Positions 1 through 7,312 of a stretch of DNA of 64,000 nucleotides are shown piece by piece. A model generated the notes under the pieces. It ran no database searches, was not told where the DNA came from, and saw only the letters and a list, made by a program, of their open reading frames with translations. The DNA is taken from contig CAWJFW010000005.1 of NCBI GenBank assembly GCA_963842305.1, forward strand, positions 124,001-188,000, read 5' to 3'. A program made the translations under genes and the position numbers. Numbering within the stretch: the stretch's first letter is position 1; each line of letters opens with the position of its first letter. The DNA comes from JAIBJN01 sp963842305 (lineage in GTDB: Bacteria > Actinomycetota > Thermoleophilia > Gaiellales > Gaiellaceae).

Positions 1-520
1 ACGCCCGCCACAGCTCGCCGGGAATTCCGCTCGCAGCCGCAGCGTCGAGCGTGCGACGATCGGAGTCGTACAGGAGGAGGACCGCGGCGTCAGCCCCGAC
101 CGCAGGAGCGGCGGTCTCGAGGATGTCGCCTCCCACCTGCTCGACCGGGCCGGCTCGGGAGCTCAGCCGCGCGATGGCGCCGAGGAGCTCGAGCTCCTGG
201 ATGCGGCGCGGCCGAGAGGCGCTCCGGCGCAGGCTCTCCCGCCCGCGCCGGGTCGCGAGGACGCCCCAGACGGCGGTGGCAAGCACTGCGGCGAGGATCG
301 AGAGCGCGATGAACGGCGTCGAGTCGACCTCCCAGCGGCCGCTCACGCCCATGCCGAAGATGAAGAGCTGCTGGACGGACGACGCGATCAGAAGTAGGCC
401 GGCGGAGAGGGTCAACGCTGCCCCGGGGAAGCGCCGCTCGCGCCACCAGGTTCGCAACAGGAGCAGGCCGAGGCCCAGCAACGCCACGCCAAGCCACAGG
501 AAGAACCAGCTGAACTCCAC
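1..520 (-). CDS. GAF-domain membrane sensor protein, 3' end cut by window edge
   Basis: Reading leftward from a GTG at 520, the translation opens with a strongly hydrophobic stretch rich in Leu, Trp and Phe, then a second and third hydrophobic segment separated by short Arg-rich loops. A cytoplasmic segment follows whose last part (LGAIARLSSRAG, then GADAAVLLLYDSDRRTLDAAA) reads like the start of a GAF domain. This is the N-terminal architecture of many actinobacterial sensor kinases, cyclases and phosphatases, but the output domain lies beyond base 1. The GTG at 520 is preceded by GAGGGA about 7 nt away and is preferred to the GTG at 535, which has no ribosome site. The fold assignment is by eye. 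Confidence 0.6.
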   Translation of the reverse strand, partial: MEFSWFFLWLGVALLGLGLLLLRTWWRERRFPGAALTLSAGLLLIASSVQQLFIFGMGVSGRWEVDSTPFIALSILAAVLATAVWGVLATRRGRESLRRSASRPRRIQELELLGAIARLSSRAGPVEQVGGDILETAAPAVGADAAVLLLYDSDRRTLDAAAASGIPGELWRA

Positions 521-538
521 GGAACCGTCCCTCACGCG

Positions 539-544
539 AGTATA
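539..544 (-). promoter_or_regulatory. Candidate -10 box (TATACT) for the GAF-domain protein
   Basis: On the minus strand TATACT lies 18 nt before the GTG at 520. The predicted transcript start near 532 would give a short leader carrying the GAGGGA ribosome site. No convincing -35 hexamer is visible, as for most promoters in this window. Confidence 0.4.
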
Positions 545-576
545 GGAAGCGCGAGGCTAGCCCCGCGGCAGGACGC

Positions 577-1668
577 CTATGCGGCGTCGGCGGCGCGCGG
601 GAGCTCGGCGAGCTCGACGGCCTCGTCCGCGGGCTCGGAATCGGCGGCGCGCTCGAGCTTCGCGTCGAAGCGCGACAGCCGCTTCTCGGAGTCGGCGTAC
701 TTCGTCTGTGCGTTGCCGAGGTGCTTGCCGAGAAGCTCGAAGTCGCCCTTGAACCGTGCGAAGTCGCGGTTGAGGTCGGCCACGTAGGCCATCACCTCGT
801 GTGCGTGCTCCTCGATCTGAAGGCCTTTGAAGCCCTGGGCGAGAGTGAGGAGGTAGCTGTAGAAGGTGTTCGGGGAGACCGGAAAGACCCGGCGCTTCTG
901 TGCATGCGCGACCGGGTTCGCGTCGCCGCCGATGCGGTTGCACACGAGCTCGTAGTAGACGCCCTCGACAGGGAGGTACATGAACGCGAACTCCCACGTG
1001 CCCTCCTCGGGGCGGATGTACTTCTCTGCGATGGCGTCGATGTGACCCTTCACGTCGCGCGCGAACGCCTTGGCGTGGAGCTCCCGGGTCACGTCGTCCT
1101 CGGCCTCGGTGAAGCGCTCGAAGTTGTCGAGCGGGAACTTCGCGTCGACCGGGATGAGGGCGCCGTCGAGCTTGATGACCGCATCCACGCGCTCGCCGCT
1201 CGTGAATCCATGCTGGAGCGCGAACTTGTCGGCCGGAAGGACATCCGCCAGAAGCTGCTTGAGCATGAGCTCTCCCACGCCGCCGCGCGCCTTCGGCGGC
1301 CGCAGCATCTGCTCGAAGCGCTCGAGTCCCTTCAGCCGCTCGTTCATCTGCGCGGTCGTCTCCCCGACCTTGCCGAGACCCTCGTGCACGCGTACGGACG
1401 TCTCGGTCATTCCGGCGAGGCGCCGGTCGACTTTGACGTCAATCTCCCCGAGCCGCCGGTCGACTTTGGTGTCGAGCTCCCCGAAGCGGCGGTCCATGGT
1501 CTCGGTGATGCCGACCAGCCGCCGGTCGATCTCGGAGTTGCGCCCTGCGAGCTGCTCGGTGCTGTCGGCACGAAGGCCCGAAATCTCGTCCCGCAGGACG
1601 CGGGCGAGCCACACGGCGCCGACGGCAAGGGCCGCGGCGACCAGAAGGATGACGACGATCCCGAACAT
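577..1668 (-). CDS. rmuC: RmuC family DNA recombination protein
   Basis: A 363-residue protein with one N-terminal membrane helix (about residues 3-23), a long coiled coil, and a RmuC domain from about residue 120 to 320 (GVGELMLKQLLADVLP, VDAVIKLDG, PVDAKFPLDNF, EFAFMYLPVEGVYYE). RmuC proteins limit inversions at short repeats and are predicted membrane-tethered nuclease-like proteins. The coiled coil contains four DRR motifs starting at residues 48, 59, 70 and 81, an exact 11-residue spacing. The ATG at 1668 has no evident ribosome site. The gene is divergent from the nitrilase gene across about 180 bp. Confidence 0.9.
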   Translation of the reverse strand: MFGIVVILLVAAALAVGAVWLARVLRDEISGLRADSTEQLAGRNSEIDRRLVGITETMDRRFGELDTKVDRRLGEIDVKVDRRLAGMTETSVRVHEGLGKVGETTAQMNERLKGLERFEQMLRPPKARGGVGELMLKQLLADVLPADKFALQHGFTSGERVDAVIKLDGALIPVDAKFPLDNFERFTEAEDDVTRELHAKAFARDVKGHIDAIAEKYIRPEEGTWEFAFMYLPVEGVYYELVCNRIGGDANPVAHAQKRRVFPVSPNTFYSYLLTLAQGFKGLQIEEHAHEVMAYVADLNRDFARFKGDFELLGKHLGNAQTKYADSEKRLSRFDAKLERAADSEPADEAVELAELPRAADAA

Positions 1669-1848
1669 GGGCCGACGAACAATAGGTACGCCGTCGGACG
1701 GATAACCGTCTCCTTAAGCGCCAAATCCGGCGAGCCCGAGGGCTTACCGGATCTGGCATGCGCGAGCCTATCGCCGCTTTCCGGCGCTCGTCAAGCGTCG
1801 TTTCCCCGAACTCTCGCAAAGAGCAGCTTTTTTCGGTAGAACCCTCTC

Positions 1849-2772
1849 GTGCGCCGCCCCGTCACTGCCGCCTGTGCGCAGATCGAGCCCGCCGTGCTCG
1901 ACCGGGAAGCCTCGCTCGAGCGGCTGGCGGTGCGGACGGCGGAGGCGGCGGGCAAGGGCGCCGAGCTCGTTGTCTTCCCGGAGGCCTACCTGCCCGCGTA
2001 TCCGTCCTCGGCCTGGGCGAAGCGTCTGGCCGGCTGGGCGGATCCGGCTGCCAAGGCCGCGTTCGCCCGCCTGGCCGAGGCCTCCGTCGAAGTTCCCGGC
2101 GCCGACGCCGACAGGCTCGGCGAGGTCGCGCGCGAGCACGGGGTGTGGCTCGTCACGGGCGTCACCGAGCGGGATCCCGCGCGCCCGGGAACGCTCTACA
2201 ACACGCTCCTCTACCACGATCCCGACGGCCGGCTGGCCCTCCACCATCGCAAGCTCGTGCCGACGAACCACGAGCGGCTGGTGTGGGGGCAGGGCGACGG
2301 CCGGGGACTGCGGGCGATCGGGACGGACCTCGGCCGCCTCGGCGGGCTCATCTGCTGGGAGAACTACATGCCGCTCGCACGGTTCTCTCTCTACGAGTCG
2401 GGCGTCGAGATCTACATCGCGTCGACCGCCGACGACTCGGACGCCTGGCAGGCGACACTCGTCCACCTCGCGCGAGAATCGCGCGCGTTCGTCGTCGCGC
2501 CGTGCCACTTCCAGCGGGCCGCCGCCTATCCGGAGGACTTTCCGCTCCGAGACGCGCTCGACGGCCTCGACCTGCTCGGCCGGGGTGGCAGCGCGATCCT
2601 CGAGCCCGACGGCTCCTACCTCGCCGGCCCGCTCTACGACGAGGAGGGAATCCTCTACGCGGAGCTCGATCCGGCGCGGCTGTACGAAGAGCGCCAGCGC
2701 TTCGATCCTGCAGGGCACTACCACCGCCCGGACATCTTGAAGCTCGAGGTCAACGAACCGCCCGAAGCGTGA
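1849..2772 (+). CDS. Nitrilase / carbon-nitrogen hydrolase
   Basis: 307 residues, full length for a nitrilase. The catalytic Glu45 (FPEAYLPAYP), Lys135 (HHRKLVPT) and Cys169 (GLICWENYMP) are all present. The CWEN context and the PAYP extension after Glu are those of true nitrilases (nitrile to acid plus ammonia) rather than amidases, though the natural substrate cannot be read from sequence. The GTG start lies 6 nt after a TAGAAC hexamer, suggesting a leaderless mRNA. It overlaps the next gene by 4 nt (GTGA), so it is translationally coupled to the aminotransferase. Confidence 0.88.
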   Translation: MRRPVTAACAQIEPAVLDREASLERLAVRTAEAAGKGAELVVFPEAYLPAYPSSAWAKRLAGWADPAAKAAFARLAEASVEVPGADADRLGEVAREHGVWLVTGVTERDPARPGTLYNTLLYHDPDGRLALHHRKLVPTNHERLVWGQGDGRGLRAIGTDLGRLGGLICWENYMPLARFSLYESGVEIYIASTADDSDAWQATLVHLARESRAFVVAPCHFQRAAAYPEDFPLRDALDGLDLLGRGGSAILEPDGSYLAGPLYDEEGILYAELDPARLYEERQRFDPAGHYHRPDILKLEVNEPPEA

Positions 2773-3917
2773 GCGGCCGCCCCGCTCTCTCCGCGCGAAG
2801 CGACTTCCCCGTGCTCGACGAGGTCGTCTATCTCAACACGGGCTCGATCGGCCTCGAGCCTCTCCCTGTACAGCGTGCGGGCGAGGAGCTCGGAAGCCAG
2901 ATCGCCGGGCGGGGAACGGTCGGTTTCGACGACGAAGTCGAGAAGCGCGTCGGCGACATCCCGCGCGCGGCGGTGGCGCGGCTCCTCGGCTCGAGCCCCG
3001 ACGACGTCGCGGTGGTCACTCATGCCACCGAGGCGCTATGCCAGGTTGCGTGGTGGCTCAAGCCGGGCGCCGGCGAGAACGTCGTCTCCGCCGACCTCGA
3101 GTTCCCGAGCGTCACCTATCCATGGCTCCGGGTCGCGCGCGATACGGGGGTCGAAGTCAGGCTCGCGCGGGCTCTGCACGATCCGGCCACCTTCTCGCTG
3201 GACGCAATCGCGGCCGCCGTCGACGCGAGGACTGCGGTCATCTGCGTCAGCCACGTCCAGTACGCGACCGGCCACCGCCTCGACCCCGCCGCGCTCGTCG
3301 AGCTCGCGCGCTCGGTCGACGCGAAGCTCATCCTCGACGCGACCCAATCCGCAGGGGTCGTCCCGCTCGACGCCCCCGCGCTGGGCGTGGACGTGCTCGT
3401 CTCGTCCGGATACAAGTGGCTCTGCTCGGCTCCAGGCGCGGGCGTCTGCTACCTCCGACCCGAGCTGTGGGAGCAGCTCGACCCTCCCTTCGTCGGCTGG
3501 AAGTCGACCGAGGACGCGATCGCCTTCGACGCGACGACAATCCCGCTGGCATCCGCGGCCCGGCGCCTCGAGTACTCGACGCCGGCCTATGCGGCGGGGG
3601 CGGCGCTCACGGCCGCGGTCGACTACCTCCTCGAGCTCGGCGTCGAGAACGTGCTCGCGCACGACCTTGCGCTCGCCGGCGAACTTCGCGAGGGCCTGGA
3701 GCGACTGGGGGCCGAGGTGTTGACGCCGGCAGAGGACGACCGGCGCGCCGGCATCGTGATCGCGCGCTTCCCGGGCCGGGAGGGCGCCGAGGTCGCGTCC
3801 GAGCTCGCCCGAGCCGGCGTGGTCGTCTCTCCCCGACTGGGTGCCGTGCGCTTCTCCCTCCATCATTTCAACGACTCTTCCGACGTCGAGCGGGCGCTCG
3901 CCGCTCTCGAGCCCTGA
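2769..3917 (+). CDS. Class V aminotransferase (cysteine desulfurase-like, PLP enzyme)
   Basis: 382 residues starting at the GTG that overlaps the nitrilase stop. The PLP fold is clear: substrate-binding region YLNTGSIGL (21-29), ICVSHVQYATG with His162, the cofactor Asp190 in LILDATQSAG, and Schiff-base Lys216 in SSGYKWLCSAPG. Family members include cysteine desulfurases, isopenicillin-N epimerase-like proteins and kynureninase-like enzymes. The YKWL motif and absence of a catalytic Cys loop near the C-terminus favour an epimerase or aminotransferase over IscS. The open frame extends far upstream of 2769, but that part is nitrilase coding sequence read in another frame. Confidence 0.85.
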   Translation: MSGRPALSARSDFPVLDEVVYLNTGSIGLEPLPVQRAGEELGSQIAGRGTVGFDDEVEKRVGDIPRAAVARLLGSSPDDVAVVTHATEALCQVAWWLKPGAGENVVSADLEFPSVTYPWLRVARDTGVEVRLARALHDPATFSLDAIAAAVDARTAVICVSHVQYATGHRLDPAALVELARSVDAKLILDATQSAGVVPLDAPALGVDVLVSSGYKWLCSAPGAGVCYLRPELWEQLDPPFVGWKSTEDAIAFDATTIPLASAARRLEYSTPAYAAGAALTAAVDYLLELGVENVLAHDLALAGELREGLERLGAEVLTPAEDDRRAGIVIARFPGREGAEVASELARAGVVVSPRLGAVRFSLHHFNDSSDVERALAALEP

Positions 3918-3964
3918 TCTCGACCCTCACGCGTCGGCTGCGGGAGGCGCCGGCGCCGCTGCTC

Positions 3965-4786
3965 GTGGTCGGCGCCGCCTTCTCCGTCCAGTTCGGAGCC
4001 GCCCTGGCGACGACTGCGTTCGACTCGGTCGGGCCGCTCGGCTTCGTCTGGATCCGAGTCGGGCTCGCGGCGCTCATCCTGCTCGCGTTCAACGCCCGTG
4101 CCCTACGTGCGGCCGGGCCTCGCCCGCTCCGCTGGGTGATTGCCGCGGGCGCCGCGGTCGCGATCATGAACGCCTGCTTCTACCAGGCGATCGACCGCAT
4201 TCCGCTCGGGCTGGCGACGACGGTGGAGTTCCTCGGCCCGCTCGCGGTCGCCGTGATCGGGTCGCGGCGCGCGCTCGACTTCCTCTGGATCGCGCTGGCC
4301 GGCATCGGTGTCGCGCTGCTCGGCAGCCCCGGCGCCGAGCTCGATCCGACGGGCCTTGCCTTTGCCTTTGGCGCCGCCGCCGCGTGGGCGGCCTACATCC
4401 TCCTCGCCAAACGGATGCTCGAGGACTGGCCGGTGGGGACGGGGTTGTCGCTGACCCTGCTCGTCGCCGCGCTCGTGCTGGCGCCCTTCGGGCTCGCAGC
4501 CGGCGGGAGCGACCTGCTCGATCCGGCGGTTCTCGCGGTCGGGCTCGCTGTCGCCGTCCTCGGCTCGGTGCTCCCCTTCGCGCTCGAGCTGGCCGCCTTG
4601 CGCCAGCTCTCGGCCGCGACCTTCGGCATCCTCCTCAGCCTGGAGCCTGCGGTGGCTGCGTTCGCAGGCGCGGTCGCCCTTGCGCAGATCCCGAGCGCTC
4701 TCGAGGCTGCCGCCATCGTTCTCGTCGTGGCCGCATCCGCCGGCGCGAGCCTGGGGGCGCGACGCGTTGTTCCGCCGGAGGTCTAG
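3965..4786 (+). CDS. EamA/DMT family exporter, RhtA-like
   Basis: An integral membrane protein with about ten hydrophobic segments in two EamA repeats. It resembles the threonine/homoserine exporter RhtA along its length (FLGPLAVAVIGSRRALDF, AWAAYILLAKR, LEPAVAAFAGAVAL). The first ATG/GTG/TTG codon in frame is the GTG at 3965. However, similarity to the family begins about 15 codons earlier, just after the aminotransferase stop, so the true start may be the CTG at 3914 overlapping that stop (CTGA). Export of an amino acid or related metabolite is family inference. Confidence 0.8.
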   Translation: MVGAAFSVQFGAALATTAFDSVGPLGFVWIRVGLAALILLAFNARALRAAGPRPLRWVIAAGAAVAIMNACFYQAIDRIPLGLATTVEFLGPLAVAVIGSRRALDFLWIALAGIGVALLGSPGAELDPTGLAFAFGAAAAWAAYILLAKRMLEDWPVGTGLSLTLLVAALVLAPFGLAAGGSDLLDPAVLAVGLAVAVLGSVLPFALELAALRQLSAATFGILLSLEPAVAAFAGAVALAQIPSALEAAAIVLVVAASAGASLGARRVVPPEV

Positions 4787-4801
4787 GACTACTCTTGCGC
4801 C

Positions 4802-6100
4802 GTGGAGTGGGCGGCCTACTTCGACGAACGGACCGAGACCATGCCGCCGGCCTGGACGCGTCGCCTCGAGGAAGAGCTGCTGGTCGACCAGGTGACCCGC
4901 TGCTACGAGCGCTCGCCGTTCTGGAGGCGCAAGCTGGCGGGGGCGGGGGTGCGCCCGGAGCACGTGCTCGGAGCGGATGACCTGCGCCACATCCCGTTCA
5001 CGACGAAGGAGGAGCTGCGGGTCTCGCAGGAAGCGGAGCCGCCGCTCGGTGACTTCGCCTGCGCCGATCCCGTCGACGTCGTCCGCGTCCATCTGACGTC
5101 GGGCACGACCGGAAAGCCGCTCGTGCTCGGCTACACCGCGGAGGATCTGAAGACGTCGGCCCGCATCGGAGCGCGCGCGTTCTGGACTGCCGGCGCGCGC
5201 CCCGACGACATGGTGCTCCACTGCCTCAACTACAGCTTCTACACCGGCGGGCTCGTCGATCACGACTCCCTCGAAGAGACCGGCGCGACGATGGTCCCGG
5301 TCGGCCTGGGCCAGACGAAGCGGCTGCTCGAGGTGTGGGACGACCTCCGACCGACCGCCCTCTTCTCCACGCTCACCTACCCGCTCTATCTCGCGGAGAG
5401 CGCGCAGGAAGAAGGGGTCGACCCCCGCAGGCTCGGGCTTCGCAAGCTGATAGTCGCCGGGGAGCCCGGCGGCCAGCTCGCCGGAACGCGGAAGCGACTC
5501 GAGGATCTCTGGGGCGCCAGCATGCGCGACACGTACGGGCTCTCGGACGTCTGGGGCACATTCGCGGCGGAATGCGAGGAGCACGCCGGCCTCCACTTCT
5601 CCGGCCAGGACGGAGTGCTCGTCGAACTGATCGACCCGGACTCAGGCGAGTCGCTCGAGATCGAGCCGGGGGTGAGCGGAGAGCTGGTCTTCACGCACCT
5701 CGCGCGGGAGGCATCGCCGGTCCTCCGCTTCCGCTCCCGCGACCTCGCGGAGATTCTCGGAGTCGAGTGCCCGTGCGGCCGCACCGGCTTCCGCTTCCGC
5801 GTCGCGGGGCGGAGCGACGACATGTTCCGCGTGCGCGGCGTCAACGTCTTCCCGAGCTCGCTCGAGGGGCTGCTCCGCGAGCACGGCCTCGACCGCTTCG
5901 CGATCGTTCTGGAGCGGTTCCCGATCGAGCCGCCGGTCGAGCTGCTGGTCGAGGGCGTCGACGGTCGGGAGGATGAGGTGGCGGAAGCCGTCAAGGGGCG
6001 CCTCGGCTTCACCTGCGTCGTGCGATCGGCGACGCTTCCCCGCACCGAGGCCAAGTCGAAGCGTCTCTACCGGCTCTACGACGGGGACGAACGGCCGTGA
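4802..6100 (+). CDS. Phenylacetate-CoA ligase (PaaK) family AMP-forming enzyme
   Basis: 432 residues, the size of PaaK-type ligases. The adenylation P-loop is LTSGTTGKP (residues 98-106), followed by the aromatic-rich acceptor region (LHCLNYSFYTGG), the DTYGLSDVWG motif and the C-terminal hinge and Lys region (RSDDMFRVRGVNVFPS and TEAKSKR). It activates an aromatic or short-chain carboxylate as acyl-AMP, then acyl-CoA. The GTG start follows TACTCT by exactly 6 nt, so a leaderless transcript is likely. Its stop overlaps the crotonase start by 4 nt, pairing ligase with crotonase in a small acyl-CoA degradation unit. Confidence 0.87.
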   Translation: MEWAAYFDERTETMPPAWTRRLEEELLVDQVTRCYERSPFWRRKLAGAGVRPEHVLGADDLRHIPFTTKEELRVSQEAEPPLGDFACADPVDVVRVHLTSGTTGKPLVLGYTAEDLKTSARIGARAFWTAGARPDDMVLHCLNYSFYTGGLVDHDSLEETGATMVPVGLGQTKRLLEVWDDLRPTALFSTLTYPLYLAESAQEEGVDPRRLGLRKLIVAGEPGGQLAGTRKRLEDLWGASMRDTYGLSDVWGTFAAECEEHAGLHFSGQDGVLVELIDPDSGESLEIEPGVSGELVFTHLAREASPVLRFRSRDLAEILGVECPCGRTGFRFRVAGRSDDMFRVRGVNVFPSSLEGLLREHGLDRFAIVLERFPIEPPVELLVEGVDGREDEVAEAVKGRLGFTCVVRSATLPRTEAKSKRLYRLYDGDERP

Positions 6101-6843
6101 GCGTCGAGGTGCGCAGGGAGGACGCGGCGGTCTGGATCCGCTGGTCGCGTCCCGAGCGTCTGAACGCCTGGGACGGCGAGACTCTGGCCGCCATCGGGGG
6201 AGCGCTCGCCGAGGCCGGGAGCAGCGACGCCCGCGCGATCGTCCTGCACGGCCTCGACGGCTCGTTCTCGTCGGGCGACGACCTTCGCGAGACCGCCGAG
6301 CTGACGCCGGAGCAGTGGGCGGCGACACTGACCGGGTTCAACCGGCTGACGCGGGAGGTCGTCAACGCTCCGCAGCCGGTGATCGCCGCGATCGACGGCA
6401 TTTGCGTGGGCGGGGCGTGCGAGCTCGCTGCGGCCTGCGACGTCCGCCTCGCGAGCCCGGGCTCGCGCTTCGGATGCCCCGAGGTGGCGATCGGGCTCTC
6501 GATCTCCAACGGCTTCAGCCTGCTCGCGCCGCGGGCCGCGAGGCGGTTGGTGCTCACCGGAGAGCTCGTCGGGGCGGAAGAGGCACGGCGGCTGGGCCTC
6601 GTCGACCTCGTGGTCGCGGATGTGCAGGCCGAAGCCCGGCGGCTGGCGGAGCGCATCGCGTCTCTCGCCCCGCTCGCGGTAGCGGGGTCGAAGCGGCTCC
6701 TCGATGCAGCCGAGCGCGAGGCACTCGAGCGGGCGCTCGATCGCGAGGCCGCCCTCTGCGAGCAGCTGTTCGAGACCGCCGATGCCCGCGAAGGCCTGGC
6801 CGCCTTTCTGGAAAAGCGGGAGCCGCGCTTCCGCGGCGGCTGA
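6097..6843 (+). CDS. Enoyl-CoA hydratase/isomerase (crotonase) family protein
   Basis: 248 residues with the crotonase fold: oxyanion-hole segments GSFSSGDDL (55-63) and DGICVGGACELAAACD (100-115). Of the two hydratase glutamates, one appears at Glu129 (GCPEVAIG), but the second position, usually in a GG..E/LP context, is occupied by a Ser/Asn-rich segment (GLSISNGF). A classical hydratase is therefore not certain; isomerase, thioesterase or ring-opening activities are possible. The GTG start overlaps the CoA-ligase stop. The next gene converges on it after only 9 bp. Confidence 0.85.
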   Translation: MSVEVRREDAAVWIRWSRPERLNAWDGETLAAIGGALAEAGSSDARAIVLHGLDGSFSSGDDLRETAELTPEQWAATLTGFNRLTREVVNAPQPVIAAIDGICVGGACELAAACDVRLASPGSRFGCPEVAIGLSISNGFSLLAPRAARRLVLTGELVGAEEARRLGLVDLVVADVQAEARRLAERIASLAPLAVAGSKRLLDAAEREALERALDREAALCEQLFETADAREGLAAFLEKREPRFRGG

Positions 6844-6852
6844 ACCCGACCG

Positions 6853-7269
6853 TCAGCCCAGGCTGAGGGACCCGTCGTCGTCCAGCGTCCAGAACGGGTT
6901 GTGCGCGACTTCCCACGGATGGCCGTCCGGATCGACGAAGACGCCCGAGTAGCCGCCCCAGAAGGTGGCCGCGCCGCTCCGGCCGATCGTGGCGCCCGCC
7001 CGCTCGGCCTCCACGAGAACGGCATCGACCTCGTCGGGCGAGCGGACGTTGTAGGCGAGCGTGATGCCGCCCCAGCCGCCTGCGTCCTCGACGGTCGAGT
7101 CCTCCGCCAGCTGCTCCCGGCCCCAGAGCGCGACGACCATTCCGCCCGCCTGGAAGAAGACGACGTCCTCCGAGGGCTGTGTGCCCCGCCAGCCGAGCGC
7201 TTCGTAGAACGCCTTCGCCCGCGCGAGGTCGCGAACCCCGAGCGTGACCAGGCTGAGGCGCTGTTCCAC
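6853..7269 (-). CDS. VOC (glyoxalase/bleomycin-resistance) family protein
   Basis: 138 residues forming one pair of beta-alpha-beta modules (LVTLGVRDLARAKAFYEALGW at the start, GVFVDPDGHPWEVAHNP near the end), typical of small VOC proteins that bind a metal or a small hydrophobic ligand. DGHPWEVA carries the usual second-module His and Glu. The substrate is unknown. The GTG start is 6 nt after TAGGCT on the minus strand. The gene is divergent from the DinG-like helicase with only 43 bp between start codons. Confidence 0.82.
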   Translation of the reverse strand: MEQRLSLVTLGVRDLARAKAFYEALGWRGTQPSEDVVFFQAGGMVVALWGREQLAEDSTVEDAGGWGGITLAYNVRSPDEVDAVLVEAERAGATIGRSGAATFWGGYSGVFVDPDGHPWEVAHNPFWTLDDDGSLSLG

Positions 7270-7275
7270 GCGACC

Positions 7276-7307
7276 AGCCTACAAGACGCGAACAGGTGTT
7301 CTATGCT
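7276..7307. promoter_or_regulatory. Back-to-back leaderless promoters between VOC and DinG genes
   Basis: TAGGCT (minus strand, 7276-7281) sits 6 nt before the VOC GTG. TATGCT (plus strand, 7302-7307) sits 5 nt before the GTG at 7313. A near copy of the second box (TACGCT, 7323-7328, also preceded by GTTC) lies inside the first codons of the helicase gene. No -35 consensus is obvious. Confidence 0.5.
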
Positions 7308-7312
7308 GACCG

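Noticed and set aside
51..545. Plus-strand open frame of 164 codons at the left edge
   Set aside because: Composition is Arg/Ser/Pro-rich shadow coding; the minus strand encodes a coherent membrane plus GAF protein over the same bases.
4103..5596. Minus-strand frame of 497 codons
   Set aside because: Shadow of the EamA exporter and CoA ligase genes; Arg/Glu/Gly-rich with no motif.
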